Source: BNXB01 sp031548005 (GTDB taxonomy: Bacteria > Bacteroidota > Bacteroidia > Bacteroidales > Azobacteroidaceae). From it: 64,000 nt of DNA. Shown here one piece after another: positions 53,421 to 63,052 of the stretch (position 1 is its first letter; each line of letters opens with the position of its first letter). The stretch spans positions 1-64,000 of the forward strand of contig JAVBRK010000011.1 in assembly GCA_031548005.1 (NCBI GenBank). Direction: 5' to 3'. The translations under genes were made by a program, and so were the position numbers. The notes under the pieces are model-generated. The model was not told the origin of the DNA. It worked only from the letters and a program-made list of their open reading frames with translations, and did not search any database.

Positions 53421-53909
53421 TTACTTCTTAATCACTTTTGCCAAGAACGTACCTATTTTCACACAATACATCCCCTTTGCCAAACCTGCCATATTCACCA
53501 TCGTTTTATCTCCTTGCGGCGGCGTGGTTAAAACCAAGCGGCCATTCAGGTCATAAACGCGGATATAATCAACAAGCCCGAGAGTTTCCACATATATCAC
53601 ATCCACAGTCGGGTTGGGATATATCGTCAGCTTTGGCTTTTCTACCTTTTCGATCGCCGTCGGGTTTCCTTGGGCAAATGTAAAAGAGGTAAAATCAGCC
53701 TTGCTATATTCCCACAAAGTGGAGCCAAAAATCGGCGCATTCAACGTAACCAAAATCTTTCCGTCAGGAAAAGTGATTTTAGCAACATTATTCAGCGCAA
53801 AACGCTCCTGACCATAAGAATGGTTCACGTTCAAACACATTTTTTGTGCCTGAACAGCCATACCAATGCAAAACAAGCAAAGGACGGCAAAAAGTAATTT
53901 TCGTTTCAT
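53421..53909 (-). CDS. Small secreted protein with T9SS sorting domain
   Basis: This 162-residue protein has a signal peptide (about 1-22, ending VQAQ) and a short N-terminal part. Its C-terminal sorting domain of the T9SS type A class opens with a TIYPNPTVD motif near residue 95, has a VYDLNGRLVLT strand and ends in a KVIKK terminus. The short body means little beyond the sorting domain is displayed. The ATG at 53909 is chosen because it opens a normal signal peptide; the longer frame upstream adds a non-signal extension. Confidence 0.75.
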   Translation of the reverse strand: MKRKLLFAVLCLFCIGMAVQAQKMCLNVNHSYGQERFALNNVAKITFPDGKILVTLNAPIFGSTLWEYSKADFTSFTFAQGNPTAIEKVEKPKLTIYPNPTVDVIYVETLGLVDYIRVYDLNGRLVLTTPPQGDKTMVNMAGLAKGMYCVKIGTFLAKVIKK

Positions 53910-53972
53910 AGTTTTAATTTTTATAATTAGATATGTCAATTTATTTTTTTATATTTCTAAATGTTTGCTTTG

Positions 53973-53980
53973 CAAAAGTA
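53973..53980 (-). promoter_or_regulatory. Promoter -7 box (minus strand TACTTTTG)
   Basis: The minus strand reads TACTTTTG, 63 bases before the ATG at 53909 of the small T9SS cargo gene. Confidence 0.5.
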
Positions 53981-54005
53981 GAATAGTCTGAAAATCGTGT
54001 TTATA

Positions 54006-54461
54006 TCAGCCGGCGGGTAACAGTTTTTTCACTGTTTCTGAAATCAGCCGGCCCTCGGCCTTACCTGCCAGTTTTTTAGAAGCGACACCCATCACTTTTC
54101 CCATATCTTTGGCTGATGTCGCCCCTGTTTCGGCAATGATCAACCGGATCTCCGCTTCCAATTCTTCGGAAGACATCTGTTTCGGAAGATAAATTTCCAG
54201 AACAGATATTTCAGCCAATTCTTTTTCGGCTAATTCCGGACGATTTTGCTCTGTAAAAATTGCAGCGCTTTCTCTCCGTTGCTTGACCATTTTCTGAATA
54301 ATTTTTACAGCCGCCTCGTCTGTCAACTCTCCATCCCCGCCTTTAGCCGTTTTAGCTTCGAGAAATTCTTTTTTTACTCCACGCAAGGCTTCAAGACGTA
54401 TTTTATCTTTTGCCAGCATGGCATTTTTAATATCTTCACTGATTTGATCGAACATGCTCAT
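54006..54461 (-). CDS. GatB/YqeY domain protein
   Basis: This 151-residue cytoplasmic protein is a YqeY/GatB-tail family member, all helical, with the typical IKNAMLAKDKIRLEALRGVKKEF start and YLPKQMSSEELEAEI centre. A tRNA-related role is suggested by its similarity to the amidotransferase tail, but it is not shown. It lies 15 bases after ftsZ and is the last gene of the dcw run. Confidence 0.9.
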   Translation of the reverse strand: MSMFDQISEDIKNAMLAKDKIRLEALRGVKKEFLEAKTAKGGDGELTDEAAVKIIQKMVKQRRESAAIFTEQNRPELAEKELAEISVLEIYLPKQMSSEELEAEIRLIIAETGATSAKDMGKVMGVASKKLAGKAEGRLISETVKKLLPAG

Positions 54462-54476
54462 AATACATCGGTTTAT

Positions 54477-55838
54477 TTAAAATTCAATATCTTCATCTTC
54501 AGGCTTCGACCCGGGAGTAATACCTGGATCCAAATGATCTTCGGGCTCGTCGTCTACCTCTATATTTGCATATTTGGCATCTGCTTCCCTGATTTCGGCC
54601 ATCATTCTTTTATATTCCCGGTTATAAGCCGGGTGACCGATGACAATATCGATGACCGTATCGTCATTCATCTGTTCCTGGGTAAATATAAAAGGCTTCG
54701 GACGGATAATCCGGCTCAGCTTTTGGGCAGCTTTGTCTCCATAGGCAGCAATAATACGTTTCTGATTGGCTTCTTTCTTCCTTTCCTCTTCTTCGATCCG
54801 GTCCAGATCATCCTGCTGAAGTTTTGCTTTTTCCCGATCCAGGTGATCCTGCATAAACGGCAGATGCGAGACTCCGAATCCGGTAGCCAGAATGGTTATT
54901 TTAATATTTTCCTTCAGGCTCTCGTCGATGGCAGTCCCCCAGATCACTTCGATGTCCGAATCGAAGCGGGCCATAAAATTGTGTACCTCCGTCATTTCTT
55001 CCATCATTAATGGAAATTCGAGGCTGGAAGAAATATTCAACAATATCTTCTTAGCATTGAAAACATCGTTATTATTCAGTAAAGGCGAATTCAAGGCATT
55101 ATCGATGGCCTTGGAGACGCGATTTTCCCCGGCTCCTGTTCCACTACTCATAATTGCGACTCCACCGTCTTTGAGGATGGTATGGACGTCGGCGAAGTCG
55201 AGGTTGATATATCCCGGAACAGTAATGATCTCGGCAATACTTTTGGCTGCTACCGTCAGTGTATCGTCGGCTTTCTGAAAAGCATTGGGAACATCGAGAT
55301 CGTGATAGATATCCCGGAGACGTTCATTGTTGATCACTAACAGAGCATCGACGTTTTCAGCAATGCGCTCCACCCCGTCGAGGGCCTGGATAATCTTTCG
55401 TTCGCCTTCAAACAGGAAAGGGATCGTAACAATCCCGACTGTCAGGATTTCCATGCTTTTGGCAACCCGGGCAATCACCGGAGCAGCTCCTGTTCCAGTA
55501 CCTCCACCCATTCCTGCCGTAATAAAGACCATCTTAGTCCCATCGTCGAGCATTTTCCAGATCTCATCGGAACTTTCTTCTGCTGCCAGGCGCGCTTTAT
55601 CCGGTTTGTTCCCGGCTCCTAATCCTTCTGTGATGGCTTTTCCCAACTGCAGTTTAGTCGGAACATCACTTTTAAATAAGGCCTGACTATCGGTATTACA
55701 AAGTACAAAAGAGACATCATGGATTCCCTCGCGATACATATGACTGACTGCGTTTCCTCCTCCTCCTCCTACTCCGATCACTTTAATGATGGAAGGCTGT
55801 TCGGCTGAATATACAAAATCGATAAGCTTGTCGTCCAT
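54477..55838 (-). CDS. ftsZ: Cell division GTPase FtsZ
   Basis: This 453-residue tubulin homologue forms the division ring. The nucleotide-binding loops are GGGGGNAV (24-31) and the tubulin signature GGGTGTGAAP (111-120). The C-terminal part differs from textbook FtsZ: after a PAYNR segment near 403-407, which may be the usual partner-binding tail, a further 46 acidic residues follow, ending EDEDIEF. ftsA lies just upstream, 28 bases away. Confidence 0.95.
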   Translation of the reverse strand: MDDKLIDFVYSAEQPSIIKVIGVGGGGGNAVSHMYREGIHDVSFVLCNTDSQALFKSDVPTKLQLGKAITEGLGAGNKPDKARLAAEESSDEIWKMLDDGTKMVFITAGMGGGTGTGAAPVIARVAKSMEILTVGIVTIPFLFEGERKIIQALDGVERIAENVDALLVINNERLRDIYHDLDVPNAFQKADDTLTVAAKSIAEIITVPGYINLDFADVHTILKDGGVAIMSSGTGAGENRVSKAIDNALNSPLLNNNDVFNAKKILLNISSSLEFPLMMEEMTEVHNFMARFDSDIEVIWGTAIDESLKENIKITILATGFGVSHLPFMQDHLDREKAKLQQDDLDRIEEEERKKEANQKRIIAAYGDKAAQKLSRIIRPKPFIFTQEQMNDDTVIDIVIGHPAYNREYKRMMAEIREADAKYANIEVDDEPEDHLDPGITPGSKPEDEDIEF

Positions 55839-55866
55839 AGCTGCAAATATTGCGTTTTTTGTTCTT

Positions 55867-57243
55867 TTAATCTTGAGTATTATCCTTTTTATCCTTTTCC
55901 TCGTAATCTTCGTCTTCGAAGAGTTTTCCGCTCAACCTTTCAAATTTCCGTCCCAAGCCTCCAAAAAGTCCTCCACCAGGCTTTTTTACAGGAGGTTGCT
56001 GATCGTGATGACTCGTTTCAACCGGTTTGCGAACAGGCTTTTCTTTCTCGATCTTCGGAATTTCTTCTTCCGGAAACAGAAAATCCTGCACAACAGGCCG
56101 TGGTTTCGAAATCATTTCCTTGATACAGTTCTCGGTTCCAAGAGCTAACAATCCGATTATCTCCATATTAGCCTGATCACTTGCCCAATCGGGCGACTGA
56201 TTTACCAGTGATTTTTTCACACTCCCGTGACGGACATCCAGGTCTGTTTTTTTCCGGATCACTTCTGCAATCCGGTTAAGGTTCGAGCCTCCTCCGGTGA
56301 TGATAATGCCCGCTCCCAGTTCTTCAAAATAGCCCGACTGTTTGATCTGATTCAAAACATTTTCCAAAATCTCGTCCAACCGCGCTTCAATCACCGAATT
56401 CAGAGTTATAAGCTTTATTTCAGGATGCGCTTCTATTTTATCCGTCTCCTCCAGATCGACCACCGCACTTCCCCAGTTGACCTTCAAATTCTCCGCTTCG
56501 TCTTCCAGGATATTCAAGGTAGTAATATCCCTTGTGATCACCTGACCACCCAACGGAATCGTCACCAGGTATCTGAGGAGCGACTTTTTATATACAGACA
56601 CATAAGTTACACCGGCTCCGAACTCAATGAGGGCGCAACCGAATTCTTTCTCTTTTTCACTTAATATCGCCTCGGCTGTAGCCAAAGGGGCAACGAAAAA
56701 GCCGGCAATAGCAATGTTGTCTTTTTCGATGCTGTTTTTCAACGTTCTTTTCAGGGAAATTTTCCCAATAATCAGTTTACAGCGCGCCTCGACTTTAAAG
56801 GCGTAAGGAATACTTTTAGGATCGGCAACAAATTTTCCATCGATCAAATATTCCGGGGGCAAAATATAAAGAACATCGTCATACTCGGGCTGGTAGGACC
56901 GGCATTCTTCATCGATAGACAGGAGTATTTCGTCGGTCACCTTACCATATACCGGCTTGATGGCGCTGAAAGTTTCCATCCGGATCGACTGACCGCCTAT
57001 CCCGACATAGATTTTCTCGATTTTACTCGGACTTAGCTTGAAATTCAACCTCGTAATCAACGAGGTGACTTTCTTTGTCGTTTCTTCAACATTATAAACA
57101 CATCCTCTTCGGATGCAATTTCCGGAGTCCGATGATTCGGATGCAACCACCGACAGCATCCCGAATTCATTTTTTTTGCCTGCCATCGCAATCATTTTGG
57201 ATGTTCCCAGGTCGATTGCTGCAATAAATCCCGATTGTCCCAT
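55867..57243 (-). CDS. ftsA: Cell division protein FtsA
   Basis: This 458-residue actin-like ATPase tethers FtsZ to the membrane. The AIDLGTSK phosphate motif is near residue 10; LIEFGAGVTYVSV and ITGGGSNL follow in the ATP-binding core. A Pro/Lys linker leads to an amphipathic helix near 428-447 (GLFGGLGRKFERLSGKLFED), fitting membrane binding. The end is an acidic tail after the helix. It starts four bases after ftsQ. Confidence 0.94.
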   Translation of the reverse strand: MGQSGFIAAIDLGTSKMIAMAGKKNEFGMLSVVASESSDSGNCIRRGCVYNVEETTKKVTSLITRLNFKLSPSKIEKIYVGIGGQSIRMETFSAIKPVYGKVTDEILLSIDEECRSYQPEYDDVLYILPPEYLIDGKFVADPKSIPYAFKVEARCKLIIGKISLKRTLKNSIEKDNIAIAGFFVAPLATAEAILSEKEKEFGCALIEFGAGVTYVSVYKKSLLRYLVTIPLGGQVITRDITTLNILEDEAENLKVNWGSAVVDLEETDKIEAHPEIKLITLNSVIEARLDEILENVLNQIKQSGYFEELGAGIIITGGGSNLNRIAEVIRKKTDLDVRHGSVKKSLVNQSPDWASDQANMEIIGLLALGTENCIKEMISKPRPVVQDFLFPEEEIPKIEKEKPVRKPVETSHHDQQPPVKKPGGGLFGGLGRKFERLSGKLFEDEDYEEKDKKDNTQD

Positions 57244-57247
57244 GTTT

Positions 57248-57982
57248 TTATTTTTTCGTGCAAACCACTTGATTCTTATACTTCAGGTTGATAACGGAAT
57301 ACCTGTTCCAACCCACTTCATCCAGACCTTTATCGTAAAACAGCCTGAGTTTTTCCAGATTTTCTTCGACTTGTTCCATTTTACCAAGAATAACCTGATG
57401 ATTACCTACGCGCGGCGTAAATTCAAGGTCTTGATTCGGAGCAATATAAATCTGTTCTATCTGCGTATTCCAAAATTTATCATCATGCAAAAATAATGCA
57501 AATTTATAAAGACCGGACGTTGCAAATTCCTTTTCAATATAGCCGGTCGCAACCGGTACATAAGCAGCAAAATTAACCCCGGTAACGGGCATTACCCCTC
57601 CTTCACTATCTACATAGTAACTGCCGCTATTAGAAAATATCCGCAAGATAGGAATTTTCTGGCGTATTTCAATTTTTATTTTTCCTCCTGAGGTTTTATA
57701 GCATTCCACCTTTTTAATCAGTTTGTTCTCTCTCAGCTTTTCTTCTATGGCTTCCGTATTGATCTCATTCATCTTCTTTCCTACAGGAGTCATACCTGAA
57801 TTACTCAAGATCACGGCTACATCCCCCCGGGTGATAAAATGACGTTCGAGCGTATCCAGTACTTCTACATCCATCGCCTTGCAGACTCCCCGGCCGGAAG
57901 CAGGGTTCATCACCAAAACGGCAAACAGGATGTATGCCAGTAGCGCCAAAGCCAAAACCAGAAGAATAATCTTTTTAACCAT
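57248..57982 (-). CDS. ftsQ: Cell division protein FtsQ
   Basis: This 244-residue bitopic membrane protein has one membrane helix (about 3-27), a POTRA-like region (about 40-115) and a beta-rich periplasmic domain, fitting FtsQ/DivIB, the scaffold of the divisome. VYLDTLERHF-like start and KKVECYKTSGGKIKIEIRQKIPI segments are typical of the family. It overlaps the end of murC by 8 bases. Confidence 0.88.
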   Translation of the reverse strand: MVKKIILLVLALALLAYILFAVLVMNPASGRGVCKAMDVEVLDTLERHFITRGDVAVILSNSGMTPVGKKMNEINTEAIEEKLRENKLIKKVECYKTSGGKIKIEIRQKIPILRIFSNSGSYYVDSEGGVMPVTGVNFAAYVPVATGYIEKEFATSGLYKFALFLHDDKFWNTQIEQIYIAPNQDLEFTPRVGNHQVILGKMEQVEENLEKLRLFYDKGLDEVGWNRYSVINLKYKNQVVCTKK

Positions 57983-59360
57983 GATTTTTCAATAATTCAG
58001 TCTTAACCGGATCGACCAGTAACTCGATATCGCCTGCTCCGGCCATCAGAACGACCTCATATTTACCATCCGAGATCACATCGATCAGTTGCTTCTTGCT
58101 GCACAACCGTTTTTGAGCTGATGTCACCCGGTCAAGGATCATTTGAGAACTGACCCCTGGAATCGGCTCTTCCCGGGCTGGATAAATGTCGATCAGAATT
58201 GTTTCGTCCGACTGGGATAATGCTTCTGCAAATCCCTGGTAGAAATCCTTCGTCCGGGAATACAAATGTGGCTGAAAGATGGTAGTCAGCTTTTTACCGG
58301 GATAAAGTTCTTTTACCGAGCAGATACTGGCCTCCAATTCTTCCGGATGATGCGCATAATCATCTATCAATACGATGCGATCCGTTTTCAAGTGGAAATC
58401 GAACCGGCGTTTAGAACCCTGAAACGAAGCCATCCCTGAACGCAATTCTTCTGCTGAAACGCCATTCAACCAGGCAATCGCCAGAGCGGCCACTGCATTC
58501 TCTACATTGATCCGGACCGGTACACCCAACTGAACATCGTTGACCGAACCCTCCGGTGTCATAAAATCAAAAACTAATTCTCCATTTCCAACCCGGACAT
58601 TCCGGGCATAAAAATCGGAGGTCGTTCTTCCCGAATAACGGTATAACTTCACGCTGCTTTTCAATGCAGGCTCGATGTCTACGTCCTGATGCATCATCAG
58701 CACTCCGTTTTCACGGATCAACGATGTGAAATGAATAAATCCCTCACGGTACGCTTCTTCTGTTCCATAGATATCCAAATGGTCGGGAGCCACCGAAGTA
58801 ATGACCGCCATATAAGGATGCAACCAGTGGAACGAGCGGTCGTATTCGTCCGCCTCGATCACCGTCAGATCGCTCCGTTCGGATAACAATAGGTTACTAT
58901 CGTAGTTTTTCAGGATTCCCCCGAGAAAAGCGTTACAATCGACCTGCGACTGTTTCAGCAGGTGTGCGATCATAGAAGACGTGGTAGTCTTTCCATGTGT
59001 TCCGGCTACGCAGATTCCCCGGCTGGTCTTGGTGATCTCCCCCAGAACCTGAGCGCGTTTCTGTATTTCAAAGCTGTTTTCACGAAAATAAACCAACTCC
59101 GAATGATCGGCCGGTACGGCAGGAGTATAAACAACCAGGGTCGTCTCCTTATTTTTATAATGACCCGGGATCAAACCGGTATCATCGGTATAGTGAATTT
59201 CAGCGCCTTCCTCATTGAGTTGTCTCGTCAGGAAAGACTCCGTGCGGTCGTATCCGCCCACCTGTTTACCTTTCGACAGGAAATACCGGATCAGGGCGCT
59301 CATTCCGATACCTCCGGCCCCGATAAAATACAGGGATCGTATATCATTTAAATTTTTCAT
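57975..59360 (-). CDS. murC: UDP-N-acetylmuramate--L-alanine ligase
   Basis: This 461-residue Mur ligase adds L-alanine to UDP-MurNAc. An N-terminal GAGGIGMSAL nucleotide motif near 14 precedes the P-loop GTHGKTTTS near 118 and the late DDYAHHPEE region near 330. It overlaps murG by four bases and ftsQ by eight; no ddl gene lies between murC and ftsQ. Confidence 0.95.
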   Translation of the reverse strand: MKNLNDIRSLYFIGAGGIGMSALIRYFLSKGKQVGGYDRTESFLTRQLNEEGAEIHYTDDTGLIPGHYKNKETTLVVYTPAVPADHSELVYFRENSFEIQKRAQVLGEITKTSRGICVAGTHGKTTTSSMIAHLLKQSQVDCNAFLGGILKNYDSNLLLSERSDLTVIEADEYDRSFHWLHPYMAVITSVAPDHLDIYGTEEAYREGFIHFTSLIRENGVLMMHQDVDIEPALKSSVKLYRYSGRTTSDFYARNVRVGNGELVFDFMTPEGSVNDVQLGVPVRINVENAVAALAIAWLNGVSAEELRSGMASFQGSKRRFDFHLKTDRIVLIDDYAHHPEELEASICSVKELYPGKKLTTIFQPHLYSRTKDFYQGFAEALSQSDETILIDIYPAREEPIPGVSSQMILDRVTSAQKRLCSKKQLIDVISDGKYEVVLMAGAGDIELLVDPVKTELLKNHG

Positions 59361-60454
59361 CGACGATCTGTTATTTTTTCAATTTCATCTACAATCCGGC
59401 TTGCAGCATCCGGTAGCGCCAACAACCGGATATTTTCACTTAAACTTTTCGTTTCAGCCTCTTTTTCAAGCAAAGCAAATACCTCCGGAATCAATTCGTT
59501 CACAGCCTTATCGTCCCGGATCATCACAGCCGCACCTTTGTTTACCAATGCCAGGGCATTTTTTGTCTGATGATCTTCTGACACATTGGGAGAGGGAACC
59601 AATATCACCGGTTTTCCGACAATACAGAATTCCGATATCGAACCGGCGCCGGCCCTGGAAACGATTAAATCGGCAACTGAGTAAGCCAGATCCATCCGTG
59701 AAACAAAATCCGTCAGATGAATAGGCAGCGTCTTTCCTTTCACACTCTCGCAGGCGTTTTCGTAATAAACCTTTCCGGTTTGCCAGATAAACTGGACACC
59801 AGTATTATTTCCAATCTGCTCCAGGCTTTGAATCATGCTTTGATTAATCGTTCGCGCTCCCAGGCTTCCTCCCAATACCAGGATTGTTTTTTTCTCCGGA
59901 TCGAGTCCGAAATAAGCGTAAGCTTCCCGGCGTTTTTCGTCCGTACATTTCAGGTCCTGACGAACCGGATTGCCTGTCAGAACTATTTTTTCTTTTGGGA
60001 AGAACTGTTCCATCCCTTCGTAAGCAACGCAAATCCGGGAAGCTTTCCGGGCCAGCAGTTTATTGGTTACTCCGGCATAGGAATTCTGTTCCTGTACCAA
60101 AGTCGGAATTCCCAATTGATTGGCCACCTTAAGCGTCGGTCCGCTGGCATAGCCCCCCACTCCGACAACAATACCGGGCTGAAAGTCCTTCACCGTTTTC
60201 CGGGCCAAAGACATACTTTTCCATAATTTGAAAAGGACAGGAATATTCTTAAATAAGTTCTTCCGGTCGAATCCGGCTACCGGGAGTCCGACGATTTTAT
60301 AGCCTGCGGCAGGAACCCGTTGCATTTCCATCCGGCCTTCCGCCCCGACGAACAGAATTTCCGCCTCCGGGAACCGTAATCTGATCTCATTTGCAATGGC
60401 CAGGGCCGGGAAAATATGCCCGCCTGTACCTCCTCCACTGATAATGACTCTCAT
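59357..60454 (-). CDS. murG: UDP-GlcNAc--lipid I transferase MurG
   Basis: This 365-residue glycosyltransferase converts lipid I to lipid II at the inner face of the membrane. GGGTGGHIFPALAIA at 8-22 is the family signature and a second GGSLGARTINQ lies near 189; VSRAGAGSISEF near 268 is the UDP-GlcNAc site. The ATG at 60454 sits one base after the ftsW stop; an upstream extension of the frame would overlap ftsW and is rejected. Confidence 0.95.
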   Translation of the reverse strand: MRVIISGGGTGGHIFPALAIANEIRLRFPEAEILFVGAEGRMEMQRVPAAGYKIVGLPVAGFDRKNLFKNIPVLFKLWKSMSLARKTVKDFQPGIVVGVGGYASGPTLKVANQLGIPTLVQEQNSYAGVTNKLLARKASRICVAYEGMEQFFPKEKIVLTGNPVRQDLKCTDEKRREAYAYFGLDPEKKTILVLGGSLGARTINQSMIQSLEQIGNNTGVQFIWQTGKVYYENACESVKGKTLPIHLTDFVSRMDLAYSVADLIVSRAGAGSISEFCIVGKPVILVPSPNVSEDHQTKNALALVNKGAAVMIRDDKAVNELIPEVFALLEKEAETKSLSENIRLLALPDAASRIVDEIEKITDRR

Positions 60455-60455
60455 A

Positions 60456-61709
60456 TTAGAATTCTCCCGCATTGATATTTTCCTGTTCAAATGCATTTTC
60501 ATTCATTTCTTGCTTTTCTTCCTCCGATTCAACGGCGATCGCCACCTCCCGCTGAATTCCTTTCGGATTCTCGAACCGGCTTACACTCAATATAATACCT
60601 ACATAAATACAAGTGATGAGTGTTGATGTTCCTCCCCGGCTGATCAGGGGCAAAGGCTGCCCCGTTACCGGAATCAGGCTCACGGCAACAGACATATTGA
60701 TCAGGGCCTGGACCACAATAACCAATGCTGATCCTATAACCAGATACTTCGGAAATATTTTTTCACACCGGTTGGCGATAATCCCCGACCGGATAAACAG
60801 AATAACGTAGAGCATCAGCACGAACACTCCTCCAATCATTCCCATTTCTTCAATGATGATAGCAAAGATAAAGTCAGAGTATGCCTGGGGCAGAAAATCC
60901 CGCTCGAGGCTTTTACCGGGCAGTTTACCGAATACACCACCCTGTGCTATGGCTATTTTAGAATGGCTGACCTGATAATTGTCTGCACTGAATGCTACTT
61001 TAGGATCGGTAAAATCCTGATCTTTGTGATTAAAATCCTTGATCCGCTCTTTCCAGGTCACCCCCCGCGGGAAGACCTTATTGATGGTATCGGACGGAAC
61101 AAAAACCAGGAAACTGACAAATAAAACGACTCCGATCATCATAACACCTGTAAGTTGTAATATCCGTTTCCAGGGAATCTGACCGATGATCATCATGATA
61201 TAAACGATCACAAACAACAGAGCCGACGTCGAAAAATTATCCAACAAAATAATGGCGCAGGTGGGAATAGTCAACCCCAGAATCCAGAAAAACCGGTTGT
61301 CTTTCAGGTTATCCGGTTTCGCTTTACTGAGAATAAAAGCAGTACAAACGATCAATGAAAGTTTTGCCAGCTCCGAAGGCTGGAAGGAAAGTCCGCCGAT
61401 AGACAACCAGCGGTCGGCTCCATTCACCGAATTTCCCATGACCTTGGTAATGATCAGCAGCACCCAGGCCACCGGAATCATGACTACCAGAATGGAGAAA
61501 AAACGGGGTTTGATGCTATGGGACAGCAATACGACGGCTGTTCCCAACATCAGGAACATCGTGTGCCGGCCAATCGGCTCCCAGTAGTTACTCCTGTAAG
61601 TAAGGGTACTACTTGCGCTGTAAACTTCCACAATCGAGATCAGGCACAGAAACATGAAGATCATCCAGATCACCCGGTCTCCCCTGAATATTTTATTTAT
61701 AAAATCCAT
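60456..61709 (-). CDS. ftsW: Septal peptidoglycan polymerase FtsW
   Basis: This 417-residue SEDS family glycosyltransferase polymerises septal peptidoglycan. About ten hydrophobic segments are visible; NGADRWLSIGGLSFQPSELAK near 94-114 and the late PLISRGGTS near 350 are family motifs, the first including the conserved region around the catalytic loop. The last 40 residues are a Glu-rich cytoplasmic tail. It starts two bases after murD. Confidence 0.93.
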   Translation of the reverse strand: MDFINKIFRGDRVIWMIFMFLCLISIVEVYSASSTLTYRSNYWEPIGRHTMFLMLGTAVVLLSHSIKPRFFSILVVMIPVAWVLLIITKVMGNSVNGADRWLSIGGLSFQPSELAKLSLIVCTAFILSKAKPDNLKDNRFFWILGLTIPTCAIILLDNFSTSALLFVIVYIMMIIGQIPWKRILQLTGVMMIGVVLFVSFLVFVPSDTINKVFPRGVTWKERIKDFNHKDQDFTDPKVAFSADNYQVSHSKIAIAQGGVFGKLPGKSLERDFLPQAYSDFIFAIIIEEMGMIGGVFVLMLYVILFIRSGIIANRCEKIFPKYLVIGSALVIVVQALINMSVAVSLIPVTGQPLPLISRGGTSTLITCIYVGIILSVSRFENPKGIQREVAIAVESEEEKQEMNENAFEQENINAGEF

Positions 61710-61711
61710 AC

Positions 61712-63046
61712 TTAGAGTTTTCTAACACAATCCTTGAACTGCTTTCCTCTGTCTTCGTAGTTTTTGAACAGGTCGAAACTGGCACAACAAGGCGACAACA
61801 ATACTGTATCTCCCTTTTCGGCCAGTTTGTAGGCCCAATCGACAGCCTCCTGCATGGAGCGGGCTTCTTGAATACATCCAGCTTTACCTTCAAAAAATTG
61901 AAGCAGGAGGCGGTTATCGACACCTAAAAAAATCAAGGCGCGGCATTTCTCCCGGACCAGCGATTCGATCTCTGAATAATCATTCCCTTTATCGGTTCCT
62001 CCGAGAATCAATACCACTTTGGTTTTCATGCTCTGCAAAGCATACCAGCAGGAATTGACATTGGTTGCCTTCGAGTCGTTGATGTATTCGACTCCTTTTA
62101 CACGCGCTACTTTCTCTAAGCGATGCTCGACTCCCTTGAAGTTACTGAGCGACTCCCGGATCGTCTCGTTCCGGATATCCAAAAGTTTGGATGAAATCGC
62201 AGCAGCCAATGAATTATACAAGTTGTGTGTTCCCGTGAGCGCAACCAATTCTTCTTCCATGGTAAAATCTCCTTTATTGGTTTTTATAATAATCTGATTA
62301 TTATCTGTATATCCTGCTAATCCCTCCTGCTTTTTCTCTGAAAAAGGGTAGAGCGTCACCAGCAGATCACGTTTTTTTACTTCTTCCGAAACAATCGGAT
62401 CGTCTTTCCAGTAAATAAAAGCATCATCCTTCGTCTGATTCTGGACAATCCGCATTTTGGAATTGACATAATTCTGCATCTGGTAATCGTAACGGTCCAG
62501 GTGGTCGGGTGTAATGTTCAGCAAAACAGCAATATCCGCCCTGAATTCGTACATCCCATCTAATTGAAAGCTGCTCAGTTCAATAACATAGTAATCATAG
62601 TTCTCCTCCGCTACCTGCAAAGCAAAGCTGTTACCTACATTTCCAGCTAAACCGACGTTTAATCCGGCGCTTTTCAGGATGTGGTAAGTCAACATGGTCG
62701 TCGTTGTCTTTCCATTGCTTCCGGTAATACAAACTGTCTTCGCTTTCGTATAACGACCGGCAAATTCGATTTCTGAAATGACCGGAATATTTTTCTCTTT
62801 TATCTTTTTAATTAACGGGAGCTTATCCGGAATACCGGGACTCTTGATAATTTCATCTGCGTTCAGTATTTTTTCTTCCGTATGAATGCCCGACTCGTAT
62901 TCGATTCCGTATTTTTCGAGCAACTCCACATAAAGCGGCTTAATGGCGGAAGTATCCGAAACAAATACCTCAAATCCCTGTTTTTTCGCTAAAACAGCAG
63001 CTCCCGCCCCACTTTCCCCAGCCCCTAATATTACAATTCGCTTCAT
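61712..63046 (-). CDS. murD: UDP-N-acetylmuramoylalanine--D-glutamate ligase
   Basis: This 444-residue Mur ligase adds D-glutamate to UDP-MurNAc-L-Ala. GAGESGAGAA near 8 is the N-terminal fold motif, the P-loop GSNGKTTTM lies near 109, and a NDSKATNVNS segment near 318 is the family's late motif. It lies six bases after mraY and two before ftsW. Confidence 0.95.
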   Translation of the reverse strand: MKRIVILGAGESGAGAAVLAKKQGFEVFVSDTSAIKPLYVELLEKYGIEYESGIHTEEKILNADEIIKSPGIPDKLPLIKKIKEKNIPVISEIEFAGRYTKAKTVCITGSNGKTTTTMLTYHILKSAGLNVGLAGNVGNSFALQVAEENYDYYVIELSSFQLDGMYEFRADIAVLLNITPDHLDRYDYQMQNYVNSKMRIVQNQTKDDAFIYWKDDPIVSEEVKKRDLLVTLYPFSEKKQEGLAGYTDNNQIIIKTNKGDFTMEEELVALTGTHNLYNSLAAAISSKLLDIRNETIRESLSNFKGVEHRLEKVARVKGVEYINDSKATNVNSCWYALQSMKTKVVLILGGTDKGNDYSEIESLVREKCRALIFLGVDNRLLLQFFEGKAGCIQEARSMQEAVDWAYKLAEKGDTVLLSPCCASFDLFKNYEDRGKQFKDCVRKL

Positions 63047-63052
63047 ATTCTT

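Noticed and set aside
54246..55010. 254-codon + strand frame across yqeY and ftsZ
   Set aside because: It runs antisense through two recognised genes and is Phe-rich, as expected of a reverse reading.
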